DNA of 64,000 nucleotides from DASUPK01 sp963744105 (GTDB lineage: Bacteria > Actinomycetota > Thermoleophilia > Solirubrobacterales > 70-9), in NCBI GenBank assembly GCA_963744105.1, contig CAVUSJ010000006.1, positions 62,001 to 126,000 of the forward strand, written 5' to 3'. The translations under genes were made by a program, and so were the position numbers. The notes beneath the pieces were generated by a model, which made no database searches, was not told the DNA's origin, and was given only the letters and a program-made list of their open reading frames with translations. Position 1 is the first letter of the stretch. Every line of letters begins with the position of its first letter. Below are positions 15,108 through 23,121 of this stretch, piece by piece.

Positions 15108-17372
15108 GTGGGCCGCGGTAGAGAGGAACTCAAGGTCGCGACGGGCGAGGCGCCGGACGAGACGTCCGGCGCCCCCGTCGAGGCCGGGGCCGACCAGGTC
15201 GAGCGCCTGCTGGCCGGCCTGAACGGTCCCCAGCGCGAGGCCGTCACCTTCGGCGAGGGCCCGCTCCTGATCCTCGCCGGCGCGGGCTCAGGCAAGACCC
15301 GTGCCCTGACCCACCGCATCGCCTGGCTGCTCGCCACCGGCCGCGCCCACCCGAACCAGATCCTCGCGATCACGTTCACCAACAAGGCAGCCGACGAGAT
15401 GCGCGAGCGCGTCTCCGCGCTGGTCGGCGGTGTCTCGCGGCGCATGTGGGTGATGACCTTCCATGCCGCCTGCGCGCGGCTCCTGCGCATCGAGGCCGAG
15501 CGCCTCGGCTACACGAGCAAGTTCACGATCTACGACGAGGCCGACTCGCTGCGCATGCTGAAGCGCTCCCTGGAGGAGCTCGAGGTCGACACCAAGCGCT
15601 ATCCGCCGCGCGCCGTCCGGGCGCGGATCTCGGACGCCAAGAACCAGCTGATCGACGCCGAGACCTTCCAGGAGCAGGTCGGAGGGCCGTTCGAAGACAT
15701 GGTCGGACAGGCCTATCGCCTCTACGAGCGCCGGATGCTCGACGCCAACTCCATGGACTTCGACGACCTGCTGATGCGCACCGTCAACGTGCTCGAGCTC
15801 TTCGAGGACGTCCGCCGCCGCTACCGGGAGCGATTCCGCTGGATCCTCGTCGACGAGTACCAGGACACCAACCCGGCCCAGTACCGGCTCCTCCAGCTGC
15901 TGGCGGGCAAAGACGGGAATCTCTCCGTCGTCGGCGACGACTCGCAGTCGATCTACGGCTTCCGCGGCGCCGACGTGCGGAACATCCTCGAATTCGAGCA
16001 CGACTTCCCGGACGCGCACGTGGTCAAGCTCGAGCAGAACTACCGCTCGACCGAGACGATCCTCGAGGCCGCGAACGCCGTGATCTCTCACAACACCGGA
16101 GGGCTGGAGAAGCACATCTGGACCGATCTGGGCGAGGGGGAGAAGATCCACGTCGCAGAGCTCGAGGACGAGCACGCCGAGGCCCGCTTCGTGGCGGGCG
16201 AGATCGAGGAGCTGATCGACAAGGACGGCCTCTCCCGCGACGAGGTCGCAGTCTTCTACCGGACCAACGCCCACAGCCGGGTGCTGGAGGACATCCTGGT
16301 CCGTTACGAGCTTCCGTACCAGGTGATCGGCGGGACCAAGTTCTACGAACGCGCCGAGATCAAGGACGCGGTCGCCTACCTGCAGTTGCTGGTCAACACC
16401 GCCGACGAGGTGAGCTTCTCGCGCGTGATCAACTCGCCGCGGCGCGGCATCGGGAACACGAGCCAGGGCCGGCTCTTGGCCCACGCCAACACGACCGGCC
16501 GGACCATCTGGGAGATCGCTGCGGAGCCCGAAACGGTCCCAGGCCTGTCGGCGGCGGCGATGAAGTCGATCGGCCGCTTCCACGAGCTGATCGAGGAGCT
16601 CCGCGCGGAGTTCGAGAACGGCCCGGTCGCCGACCTGCTCAAAGCGCTGCTCGAGCGCTCGGGCTATCTCGACGCCCTGCGAGCCGAGCGGACGATCGAG
16701 GCGGAGGGCCGGATCGAGAACCTCGAGGAGCTCGTCGGCGTCGCAGCCGAGTTCGACGCCAACCGGCAGGTCGAGGGGCCGTCCGACATCGCTCCGCTCG
16801 AGGAGTTCCTCCAGGCGATCTCGCTCTACACCGACCAGGACGACATGACCCGAGACGAGTCGAAGGTCACGCTGATGACCCTCCACAACGCGAAGGGACT
16901 CGAGTACGACGCCGTCTTCATCATCGGCTGCGAGGAGGGGGTCTTCCCCCATTCCCGCTCGCTCGAGGAAGGCAACGAGGAGGAGGAGCGCCGCCTCGCC
17001 TACGTCGGGATCACGCGGGCGCGGAAGAGGCTCTGGATGACGCACGCGCGCAGCCGCCGGCTCTTCGCGGGCAGGGAGACCGGCTTCCCGTCGCGCTTCC
17101 TCTCGGAGCTGCCCGAGTCACTGGTGGAGCGCGAGGGCACCCAGGAACAGGCGATGACGGGGTGGGCGCTGGGCGGGACGACGAGCGCTCCGGCGTCGAA
17201 GGCCGACCCCTCGCTCTCCTTCGCCACGGGGGACGACATCGTCCACGCCAGCTTCGGCGACGGGGTGGTCACGGCGGTCGAGCCCGGCGGCGTGATTGTC
17301 GTCCGCTTCGCCAGCGATGGTGCCGAGCGCAAGCTGATGGCCGACTACGCACCCCTGAGGAAGGCTTCGTGA
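15108..17372 (+). CDS. pcrA: UvrD/PcrA superfamily 1 DNA helicase
   Basis: 754 residues, the family length. Helicase motifs in order: Q motif LNGPQREAV, Walker A AGAGSGKT (about 55), Walker B VDEYQDTNPAQ, motif III GDDSQSIYGFRGA, motif IV LEQNYRST, motif V TLMTLHNAKGLEYDAVF and motif VI YVGITRARKRLW. The C-terminal DIVHASFGDGVVTAVE segment is the Tudor-like RNA-polymerase-binding domain of PcrA. It unwinds 3'-5' in nucleotide excision repair, replication restart and transcription-coupled repair. Its stop overlaps the folD start (GTGA). Confidence 0.95.
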   Translation: MGRGREELKVATGEAPDETSGAPVEAGADQVERLLAGLNGPQREAVTFGEGPLLILAGAGSGKTRALTHRIAWLLATGRAHPNQILAITFTNKAADEMRERVSALVGGVSRRMWVMTFHAACARLLRIEAERLGYTSKFTIYDEADSLRMLKRSLEELEVDTKRYPPRAVRARISDAKNQLIDAETFQEQVGGPFEDMVGQAYRLYERRMLDANSMDFDDLLMRTVNVLELFEDVRRRYRERFRWILVDEYQDTNPAQYRLLQLLAGKDGNLSVVGDDSQSIYGFRGADVRNILEFEHDFPDAHVVKLEQNYRSTETILEAANAVISHNTGGLEKHIWTDLGEGEKIHVAELEDEHAEARFVAGEIEELIDKDGLSRDEVAVFYRTNAHSRVLEDILVRYELPYQVIGGTKFYERAEIKDAVAYLQLLVNTADEVSFSRVINSPRRGIGNTSQGRLLAHANTTGRTIWEIAAEPETVPGLSAAAMKSIGRFHELIEELRAEFENGPVADLLKALLERSGYLDALRAERTIEAEGRIENLEELVGVAAEFDANRQVEGPSDIAPLEEFLQAISLYTDQDDMTRDESKVTLMTLHNAKGLEYDAVFIIGCEEGVFPHSRSLEEGNEEEERRLAYVGITRARKRLWMTHARSRRLFAGRETGFPSRFLSELPESLVEREGTQEQAMTGWALGGTTSAPASKADPSLSFATGDDIVHASFGDGVVTAVEPGGVIVVRFASDGAERKLMADYAPLRKAS

Positions 17373-18238
17373 GCGCGACGGTGATCGACGGCAAGGCGGT
17401 TGCCGCTTCGGTGCGGGAACGAGTCCGCGGAGAGGTCGAGGAACTGACCGCCGCGCTGGGGCGTCCTCCCGGACTGGCCACGGTCCTGGTCGGGGACGAC
17501 CCCGCTTCGGCGATCTACATCCGGAACAAGCGCAAGGCGAGCGAGGAGGTGGGGATTCGGTCGATCCACCACGAGCCCCCTGGCTCGATCTCCCAGCAAG
17601 AGCTGCTCGACCTGGTGGAGGAGCTCAACGGATCCGATGAGCTGGACGGGATCCTGGTTCAGCTGCCGGTGCCGGATCAGATCGACCCCGACGCGATCGT
17701 CAACGCGCTCGACCCCGAGAAGGACGTCGACGGCCTGACGCCGATCAGCGCCGGCCGCCTGGCGCGCGGGGAGCCCGGGCTCGTGTCCTGCACACCGCGA
17801 GGAATCATGGAGCTGCTGGCTTCCGCCGGAGTGGATCCGGCCGGCAAGGAGGCGGTGATCGTTGGACGGTCCAACCTGGTCGGCCGGCCGGTGTTCTCGC
17901 TCCTGCTCGGCGCCAACGCCACGGTGACGATCTGCCACAGCCGCACGCGTGACCTCGGTGAGGTCTGCAGGCGCGCCGAGATCCTGGTCGCCGCGGCGGG
18001 TCAGCCGAAGCTGGTCACCGGGGACATGATCCGGCCCGGGGCGACCGTCATCGACGTGGGGACCAACCGCACCGACGACGGGCTGGTGGGCGACGTCGAT
18101 TTCGATGCGGCCTTCGAGGTCGCGGGAGCGATCACACCGGTGCCCGGCGGCGTGGGCCCGATGACGATCGCCATGCTGCTCGCCAACACCGTCCAAGCGG
18201 CCAGGGCGCGCCTTGCAGCGCCTGCCGCTAGTGGTTGA
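17369..18238 (+). CDS. folD: Methylenetetrahydrofolate dehydrogenase/cyclohydrolase
   Basis: 289 residues from GTG 17369, a 4-bp GTGA overlap with pcrA. Signature stretches are present: YIRNKRKASEEVGI with the catalytic Lys, GILVQLPVPDQID, EKDVDGLTPI, CTPRGIMELL, VGRSNLVGRPV (NADP site) and TPVPGGVGPMTIAMLL. It interconverts methylene-, methenyl- and formyl-tetrahydrofolate in the cytoplasm, a one-carbon pathway that SerA/SerC in this window can feed through serine. Confidence 0.95.
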   Translation: MSATVIDGKAVAASVRERVRGEVEELTAALGRPPGLATVLVGDDPASAIYIRNKRKASEEVGIRSIHHEPPGSISQQELLDLVEELNGSDELDGILVQLPVPDQIDPDAIVNALDPEKDVDGLTPISAGRLARGEPGLVSCTPRGIMELLASAGVDPAGKEAVIVGRSNLVGRPVFSLLLGANATVTICHSRTRDLGEVCRRAEILVAAAGQPKLVTGDMIRPGATVIDVGTNRTDDGLVGDVDFDAAFEVAGAITPVPGGVGPMTIAMLLANTVQAARARLAAPAASG

Positions 18239-18270
18239 ATCCCGGCCTCAATCCATCGACGGAGGCTGAT

Positions 18271-18981
18271 TTGGACTCATCACGGTTGCGCACGGGGGAG
18301 ATCGTCGCCGGGATAGGCGGCGTCGCCCTGTTCGTGTTCCTGTTCTTCGACTGGTTCGGCGGAGGCGCGGAGGTGAGCGGCAGCCTGGTCAACGGGACCG
18401 CGACCCTCTCGCATCCGGGCATCAGCGGCTGGGATGCCCTCGTCGACCTGCCGGGGTTCCTGATCATCCTGTCGGGCGTCTCGGGGATCGCACTGGCGTA
18501 CCTGGCGGCCGCCGGGCAGCGGGTGAACATCCCGCTCCGGCGCGGCGCGGTCACGGCCCTGCTGGGCGCGCTGGCCGTTCTGCTGATCCTCTGGCGGATG
18601 TTCGCCGGCTCGCCGACGCTGAAGATCGGCGTGGTCCTCGGCCTGGCCGCGGCGATCGCCATCACCGCGGGCGCCCTGATGGCGCTCGGCGAGGATGGCT
18701 TCCAGCCGCTGGTCGCCGTTGCGGGCGACCGCACCCGGGCCGCCTCGGCGAGCGCGCCGGCGGCGACCCCGACGCCTCGCCCGGTATCGGCTCCCGCCAA
18801 GAGCAGCGCCAGTTCGAGCGGCTCCACGACGACCAAGCGCTCGACCGCGAAGAAGCCGGCAGCGCGCTCCGGGTCGAAGGCGAAGTCCTCGAGCTCACGC
18901 TCCACCGCAACGAAGAAGAGGAAGAAGTCCAGCTCGTCGCGCTCGAGCGCCAAGAAGAGCACCGCGAGGCGCAAGAAGTAG
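18271..18981 (+). CDS. Four-helix membrane protein with long Ser/Lys/Arg-rich tail (paralogue 1 of 4)
   Basis: 236 residues from TTG 18271, chosen because GGAGG (18261-18265) lies 5 nt upstream; a TTG at 18235 is in frame but unsupported. The N-terminus LRTGEIVAGIGGVALF and a following FFDWFGG match the beginning of the next three genes. Four hydrophobic segments fall within residues 8-155. The last 85 residues are a low-complexity Ala/Ser/Thr/Lys/Arg tail (KKPAARSGSKAK, KKRKKSSSSRSS) reminiscent of histone H1-like tails. With the tail in the cytoplasm it could bind nucleic acid or acidic lipid. No function known. Confidence 0.7.
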   Translation: MDSSRLRTGEIVAGIGGVALFVFLFFDWFGGGAEVSGSLVNGTATLSHPGISGWDALVDLPGFLIILSGVSGIALAYLAAAGQRVNIPLRRGAVTALLGALAVLLILWRMFAGSPTLKIGVVLGLAAAIAITAGALMALGEDGFQPLVAVAGDRTRAASASAPAATPTPRPVSAPAKSSASSSGSTTTKRSTAKKPAARSGSKAKSSSSRSTATKKRKKSSSSRSSAKKSTARRKK

Positions 18982-19062
18982 CGGCTTAGATATCCGGCCA
19001 TTCGGTCGTCGCGCTCGGCAGGAGCCGGGCGTGACGTCCGTGTTCACGTTCGCCCGCGTGTG

Positions 19063-19068
19063 TAGGGT
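19063..19068 (+). promoter_or_regulatory. -10-like TAGGGT before membrane paralogue 2
   Basis: TAGGGT lies 34 nt before ATG 19103. The implied transcript has a short leader that includes AGGAGG, so this is a leadered promoter rather than a leaderless one. Confidence 0.4.
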
Positions 19069-19102
19069 CACGGCCCGCGCTCAGACTCAGGAGGACCTAC
19101 AC

Positions 19103-19555
19103 ATGATTGGAAGGATGACTCAGGGGCAGTTGATCGCAGCAATCGGCGCCGTCGTGCTGCTGGTCGCGATGTTCCTGCCCTGGATAGGGGTGAGCGGACC
19201 GTCGCTCCCGTCCGGGATCCAGCTCCCGCCCGGCGCGGCCAACGTCGCCGGCAGCACTTCGGACAACGTCTGGAAGGGCTCGACGCTCGACATCTACCTG
19301 CTGATCACGGTGATTGTGGCCGCCCTTCCCGCACTCCTCGCCCTCACCGACAGCGCCGAGGAGTTCTCGTTCGTCTCGGCCGCCACGTTCCTCCTCGGCG
19401 TCGTCGCGGTGATCCTGATCGCGGCGTTCCTGACCGTCGACTTCCCGGACGGCGCCGACCGCAAGATCGGCGCGTTCATCGGCCTGGTCGCCGCCGCCGC
19501 CGTGGCGTTCGGCGGATTCAGGGCGATGCAGGAAGAGGTCGCCGGAGAGATATAG
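19103..19555 (+). CDS. Small membrane protein with LPW motif (paralogue 2 of 4)
   Basis: 150 residues from ATG 19103 after AGGAGGACCTACAC. It starts MTQGQLIAAIGAVVLLVAMF, runs into LPWIGVSGPS, and has hydrophobic segments at about 9-27, 67-85, 95-115 and 124-140. The loop after LPW is Gly/Ser/Pro-rich and likely extracytoplasmic. It aligns along its whole length with the next gene, including STLDIYLLI and ADRKIGAFIGL. I do not recognise a named domain. Confidence 0.75.
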   Translation: MIGRMTQGQLIAAIGAVVLLVAMFLPWIGVSGPSLPSGIQLPPGAANVAGSTSDNVWKGSTLDIYLLITVIVAALPALLALTDSAEEFSFVSAATFLLGVVAVILIAAFLTVDFPDGADRKIGAFIGLVAAAAVAFGGFRAMQEEVAGEI

Positions 19556-19588
19556 GCTCGGGTCTGGTCAACGGATAGAGGAGGAGCA

Positions 19589-20026
19589 TTGGACGCGAAC
19601 AGGTTGTCTCAGGGTCAGCTCGTCGCCGCGATCGCGGCGATCGCCCTGTTCATCATCAGCTTCCTGCCCTGGTTCGGCGTTTCGGGAGCCGTGACCGTCG
19701 GCGGGACGACGATCGGCGGATCGAAGAACTTCAGCCTCTGGGAGGCTGAGAATCCGCTCGACATCTACCTGTTGATCGTGATTCTCGTGGCCCTGGTGCC
19801 GGCTGTGCTGGCGCTGATGGGAGACGGTGCGGATGCGCCCATGGCGGCGATGGCCACAGCGCTCCTGGCGGGAGTCGGGACGATTCTCATCCTGTACCAG
19901 GTGTTCGACACACCCGGCGACGCGAACCGCAAGATCGGCCTGTTCCTGGGCCTGATCGCATGCGCCGGGATCGCCGTCGGCGGCTACCTGACGATGCAGG
20001 AGACATCCGGAGGCGAGCGCTACTGA
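19589..20026 (+). CDS. Small membrane protein with LPW motif (paralogue 3 of 4)
   Basis: 145 residues from TTG 19589, set by GAGGAGGAG just upstream. It begins LSQGQLVAAIAAIALFIISF and continues LPWFGVSG, then NPLDIYLLIVIL and ANRKIGLFLGL, all shared with paralogue 2. Four membrane segments are predicted by eye. It is clearly a duplicate within the array; function unknown. Confidence 0.75.
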   Translation: MDANRLSQGQLVAAIAAIALFIISFLPWFGVSGAVTVGGTTIGGSKNFSLWEAENPLDIYLLIVILVALVPAVLALMGDGADAPMAAMATALLAGVGTILILYQVFDTPGDANRKIGLFLGLIACAGIAVGGYLTMQETSGGERY

Positions 20027-20034
20027 ACCGTGGG

Positions 20035-20436
20035 TTGAGGCTGGGCGAGCTGGTCGGGGCCATCGGCGGCCTCGGCCTGCTCGTCGCCTCGTTCCTGCCG
20101 TGGTACTCGGCCGGCGGCGAGGACGCCACCGCTTGGCAGGCGTTCAGCATCACCGACATCGTGCTCGCCGCCGCAGCGGTGGCGGCGCTCTCGGTCGCGC
20201 TCTGCGTGCTCTTCCGGATCTCCGTCAGCTATCCGGTGGCGGGCTCGTCGGTGGCGACCGGGTTCGGGTTCGTGGCCGCGGTCCTGATCGTGATCCGGAT
20301 GATCGACCCGCCCGGCGCCGGAGACATCGGCCTCGAGTTCGGTGCCTGGCTCGGCCTCGCCTCGGCGGTCGCCGTCACGATCGGCGGCTACATGGGGATG
20401 CAGCCGCTCAAGGCCCCGAAGGCGTCAGCCGCGTAG
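20035..20436 (+). CDS. Small membrane protein with LPW motif (paralogue 4 of 4)
   Basis: About 133 residues from TTG 20035. A CTG at 20023, 9 nt after GGAGG, is a rival start and would overlap the stop of paralogue 3. The protein opens with LRLGELVGAIGGLGLLVASF, then LPWYSAGGEDATAW, and has four hydrophobic segments ending in GGYMGMQPL. It is shorter than its siblings in the first external loop. Its 3' end overlaps the convergent oxidoreductase gene by 12 bp. Confidence 0.7.
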   Translation: MRLGELVGAIGGLGLLVASFLPWYSAGGEDATAWQAFSITDIVLAAAAVAALSVALCVLFRISVSYPVAGSSVATGFGFVAAVLIVIRMIDPPGAGDIGLEFGAWLGLASAVAVTIGGYMGMQPLKAPKASAA

Positions 20437-22239
20437 AGCTGCCCCGACGTCGCCGGCCACGTGGGTGGCGCACGCGATGATGGTCATCATCGGATTCACC
20501 CCGACGGAGGTCGGCAGGATGCTCCCGTCCGCCAGGTAGAGGCCCTCGACCCCGCGCACCGCGCCGCGCGGGTCGCAGACGCTGGTGTCGGGGTCGGTGC
20601 CCATCCTGGCGCTGCTCATCGGGTGGAAGGCCTCGAGGCGCAGGTCGGAGGGCTTCAGCGACAACGCCTCGAACTCGGCGAGCTTGCCGCGCTGGATCAC
20701 CGAGACGGGCCCGACGTTGGGATAGACCTCGGTCGCGCCGGCGGCGAAGTGGATCTCAGCGGCCCTCGCGATCCCGAACTGAATCGTCCTGGCCTCCTCC
20801 GCGAGCAGGCGGTAGGAGAGCCGCAGCGAGCCGTTGGAGGTGAGGCCCACCCGGCCCTCGGAACGATCATGCAGGTGGACGCCGATCGAGGCGATGTGCC
20901 CGAAGTTCGCCACCCGGTCCGAGAACGCGGCGCCGACGCCCGGTAGCCACTGGGCCCCGAACGAGAGCGGGGTGAAGGTCGCCTCGAGCAGGATCCCCTC
21001 CGGCTGCCACTGGTCGACGTAGTAGCTCTGCATCACGCCATCCCAGCCGCGGACCTCCTCCTCGTAGCGTGCGCCGATCCAGGCCGCGGGGTGGATGTGC
21101 AGATGGCGGCCGAGCGCCGGATGGCTGATGCCGGAGCGGAGCAGCAGCTCGGGCGTGCCGAACGCGCCGCCGGCGCTGATCACGGCCTTGGCGCGGACCT
21201 CCCAGTCGCGCCCGGCAGGAGGGCGTCCGTTGCGCTTGGCCTCCTGCGCGGCGGTGGTCGGCATGCCGGCCCGACAGGCGAGGCCGGTGGCGCGCCCGCC
21301 CTCGGTGAGGATGCGCTGCACCTGGACTCCGGCGCGGACGCGCGCACCCGCGGCGACCGCCAGGGGCAGGTAGGAGACGTGGGCGGCGCGTTTCGCGTCG
21401 ATCTCGCAGCCGAGGGGGCAGGAGCTGCACTGGATGCACTTCCCCGCGTTCCGGCTGATCGGGCCCCCGCTGGCGCCGACGGCCTTGGCTCCCTCCGCGC
21501 AGAGCTGTCCGTTGCGGCCCAGGGTCTCGAGGTCCAGGGGCGTCACCGCGAGCACCTTCTCCGCCTCGGAGTAGAAGCGCCCGAGATCGCCGGCCCAGTC
21601 GATTCCGGCGACCTCGCGCCACTCGTCCAGAACCTCCCGCGGAGCGCGGAAGCACGTGCCCGAGTTGATCACGGTGGTCCCGCCGACCGTGCGGCCCACC
21701 GGGATGGGAATCGCGGGCTTGCCCATGGCGATCGTCATCCCGCCGTCGCGGTAGAGCAGCGGCAGCCCGTCGAGCGGGTCGGTCGGGTAGCTCGTGTGGT
21801 CGACGTATGGCCCGGACTCGAGCACCATCACGTCGAGGCCGGCCCGGGCCAGGATCACCGCCGCGGCGGCCCCGCCCGCGCCGGAGCCGACGATCGCGAC
21901 GTCGCAGTCCTCTCCGGCGCCGCGGGGCTCCAGATCGCCCACGCCGGTCGAGGCGGGCTGCGGGGCTCCTGGCGCGACCGCGCACCGAGACTCGAAGCCG
22001 ACCGCGCTGCGAACGCGCTCGTCGCGCGCCCAGCCGACCATCGCCAGCAGCTTGGCGAGCAGCAGCAGGTCGCGGTAGAGCGAGAAGCGGGAGCCCTCCA
22101 TCTTCGCCATGTACTGCGCCCGCGCCTCGACGCTCATGCGGCTGAAGCGCCACGGGAATGGCAGGAACTCGAAGGTGCGCAGGGCCAGCCGCACCACCTG
22201 GACGGTGCGCGCCGGCATGCGGGAGAGAAAGCGCGCCAT
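20425..22239 (-). CDS. GMC-family FAD oxidoreductase; true start may be upstream
   Basis: 604 residues from ATG 22239. The FAD-binding segment is VAIVGSGAGGAAAAVI (about 114), followed by GGTTVINSGTCFRAP. A four-Cys motif, CIQCSSCPLGC, lies near 270, as in long-chain alcohol oxidase-like members. The C-terminal HPMSSARMG and VGVNPMMTI supply the active-site His/Asn pair. It oxidises an alcohol or sterol-like substrate; which one is unknown. The frame is open for 40 further codons up to the stop of the upstream gene, and that sequence (TLRAIAEAIAPGEDG) looks like the family's N-terminal extension, but it contains no ATG, GTG or TTG. A CTG start is possible. Confidence 0.85.
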   Translation of the reverse strand: MARFLSRMPARTVQVVRLALRTFEFLPFPWRFSRMSVEARAQYMAKMEGSRFSLYRDLLLLAKLLAMVGWARDERVRSAVGFESRCAVAPGAPQPASTGVGDLEPRGAGEDCDVAIVGSGAGGAAAAVILARAGLDVMVLESGPYVDHTSYPTDPLDGLPLLYRDGGMTIAMGKPAIPIPVGRTVGGTTVINSGTCFRAPREVLDEWREVAGIDWAGDLGRFYSEAEKVLAVTPLDLETLGRNGQLCAEGAKAVGASGGPISRNAGKCIQCSSCPLGCEIDAKRAAHVSYLPLAVAAGARVRAGVQVQRILTEGGRATGLACRAGMPTTAAQEAKRNGRPPAGRDWEVRAKAVISAGGAFGTPELLLRSGISHPALGRHLHIHPAAWIGARYEEEVRGWDGVMQSYYVDQWQPEGILLEATFTPLSFGAQWLPGVGAAFSDRVANFGHIASIGVHLHDRSEGRVGLTSNGSLRLSYRLLAEEARTIQFGIARAAEIHFAAGATEVYPNVGPVSVIQRGKLAEFEALSLKPSDLRLEAFHPMSSARMGTDPDTSVCDPRGAVRGVEGLYLADGSILPTSVGVNPMMTIIACATHVAGDVGAALRG

Positions 22240-22359
22240 GGGCTCCGCGACAGGGACCTCGACCTCGGCCGCGGGCAGCCCATCCTCACCAGGGGCGATT
22301 GCCTCCGCGATCGCTCGCAGAGTCCTGAGCTCGGCGGCCCGGAGCCCCGGCGGGCGCCT

Positions 22360-22800
22360 TCAGGGAGGGGCGGCCGGCGTGCCGACCCGGCCGGCGAGCG
22401 ACCAGAGCAGAAGCGTCGCGAAGACGAGGAAGCCGTCGACGATCCCGTTGAGCAGGTAGGCGAAGACGTCGTCCTCGATGAAGAAGATCCAGGAGGTGAT
22501 CGACGAGGCCGCCTTGCCGGCCGCGAGCGCCAGCAGCATCGGGCGGTAGCGGACGACGTCGGTGGACGCGATCCAGGCGAGGAACGTGATCACCACCATG
22601 TAGGCGAAGCCGAGCGAGAGCCAGAGCCGCTCCTCGGTCTTCGGGGCCGGGGTGTGGAAGCCGAAGTGGTGGCCCAGCTCGGTGAGGCGGGCGAGCGTCC
22701 CGTCGGGCCAAGCGATGAAGAAGAACCCCGTGATGGCGAAGCCGATCGCCATCAGGCGCAGGTTGAGGACTATGAAACGCTCGGCTTTCTCCCCCGTCAT
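22360..22800 (-). CDS. Small integral membrane protein of unknown function
   Basis: 146 residues from ATG 22800; the frame extends further upstream but only as antisense to gatC. Four hydrophobic segments are visible: LMAIGFAITGFFFIAW, LGFAYMVVITFLAWI, MLLALAAGKAASSI and LLNGIVDGFLVFATLLLW. Its TGA (22360-22362) is in the same frame as the oxidoreductase that follows, so the two form a tandem pair and the small protein may be its membrane partner. No family recognised. Confidence 0.7.
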   Translation of the reverse strand: MTGEKAERFIVLNLRLMAIGFAITGFFFIAWPDGTLARLTELGHHFGFHTPAPKTEERLWLSLGFAYMVVITFLAWIASTDVVRYRPMLLALAAGKAASSITSWIFFIEDDVFAYLLNGIVDGFLVFATLLLWSLAGRVGTPAAPP

Positions 22801-22820
22801 GGCGGCCGGGATCCTATGCC

Positions 22821-22826
22821 TATGAT
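22821..22826 (+). promoter_or_regulatory. -10-like TATGAT for leaderless gatC
   Basis: TATGAT, 7 nt, then ATG 22834. It is the best match to the canonical TATAAT among the leaderless promoters here. The divergent membrane-protein gene starts only 33 bp away. Confidence 0.55.
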
Positions 22827-22833
22827 CCGGCGA

Positions 22834-23118
22834 ATGATCGAGAAGGAGCAGGTGCTGCACGTCGCTCGCCTCGCCAGGCTGAAGCTGAGCGATGAGGAGG
22901 TCGAGCGGATGGCCAGCGAGCTCTCCGGGATCCTCGAGCACGTCGAGCGGATCTCCGAGCTCGATCTCGACGGGGTCGAGCCCACCTCACACGTGATCGC
23001 GCTCGAGAACGTGTTCCGGCCCGATGAGCCGCGGCCGAGCTGGGATCGCGACGAGGTGCTCGAGAGCGCGCCCGACCCGGCATCCGGCGCTTTCCGCGTG
23101 CCCTCGCCGCAGGCGTAG
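22834..23118 (+). CDS. gatC: Asp/Glu-tRNA amidotransferase subunit C
   Basis: 94 residues from ATG 22834. MIEKEQVLHVARLARLKLSD is the conserved GatC start, and PTSHVIALENVFRPDEP is the conserved belt that wraps between GatA and GatB. In-frame ATGs at 22816 and 22822 are less likely because the -10-like TATGAT lies 7 nt before 22834. GatC stabilises GatA in the heterotrimer. First gene of gatC-gatA-zincin-gatB. Confidence 0.93.
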   Translation: MIEKEQVLHVARLARLKLSDEEVERMASELSGILEHVERISELDLDGVEPTSHVIALENVFRPDEPRPSWDRDEVLESAPDPASGAFRVPSPQA

Positions 23119-23121
23119 GCC

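Noticed and set aside
15446..17368. Long plus-strand frame continuous with folD, suggesting a fused 930-residue protein
   Set aside because: The first 640 codons are an Arg-rich frame shift of pcrA; folD begins at GTG 17369 with its own family N-terminus.
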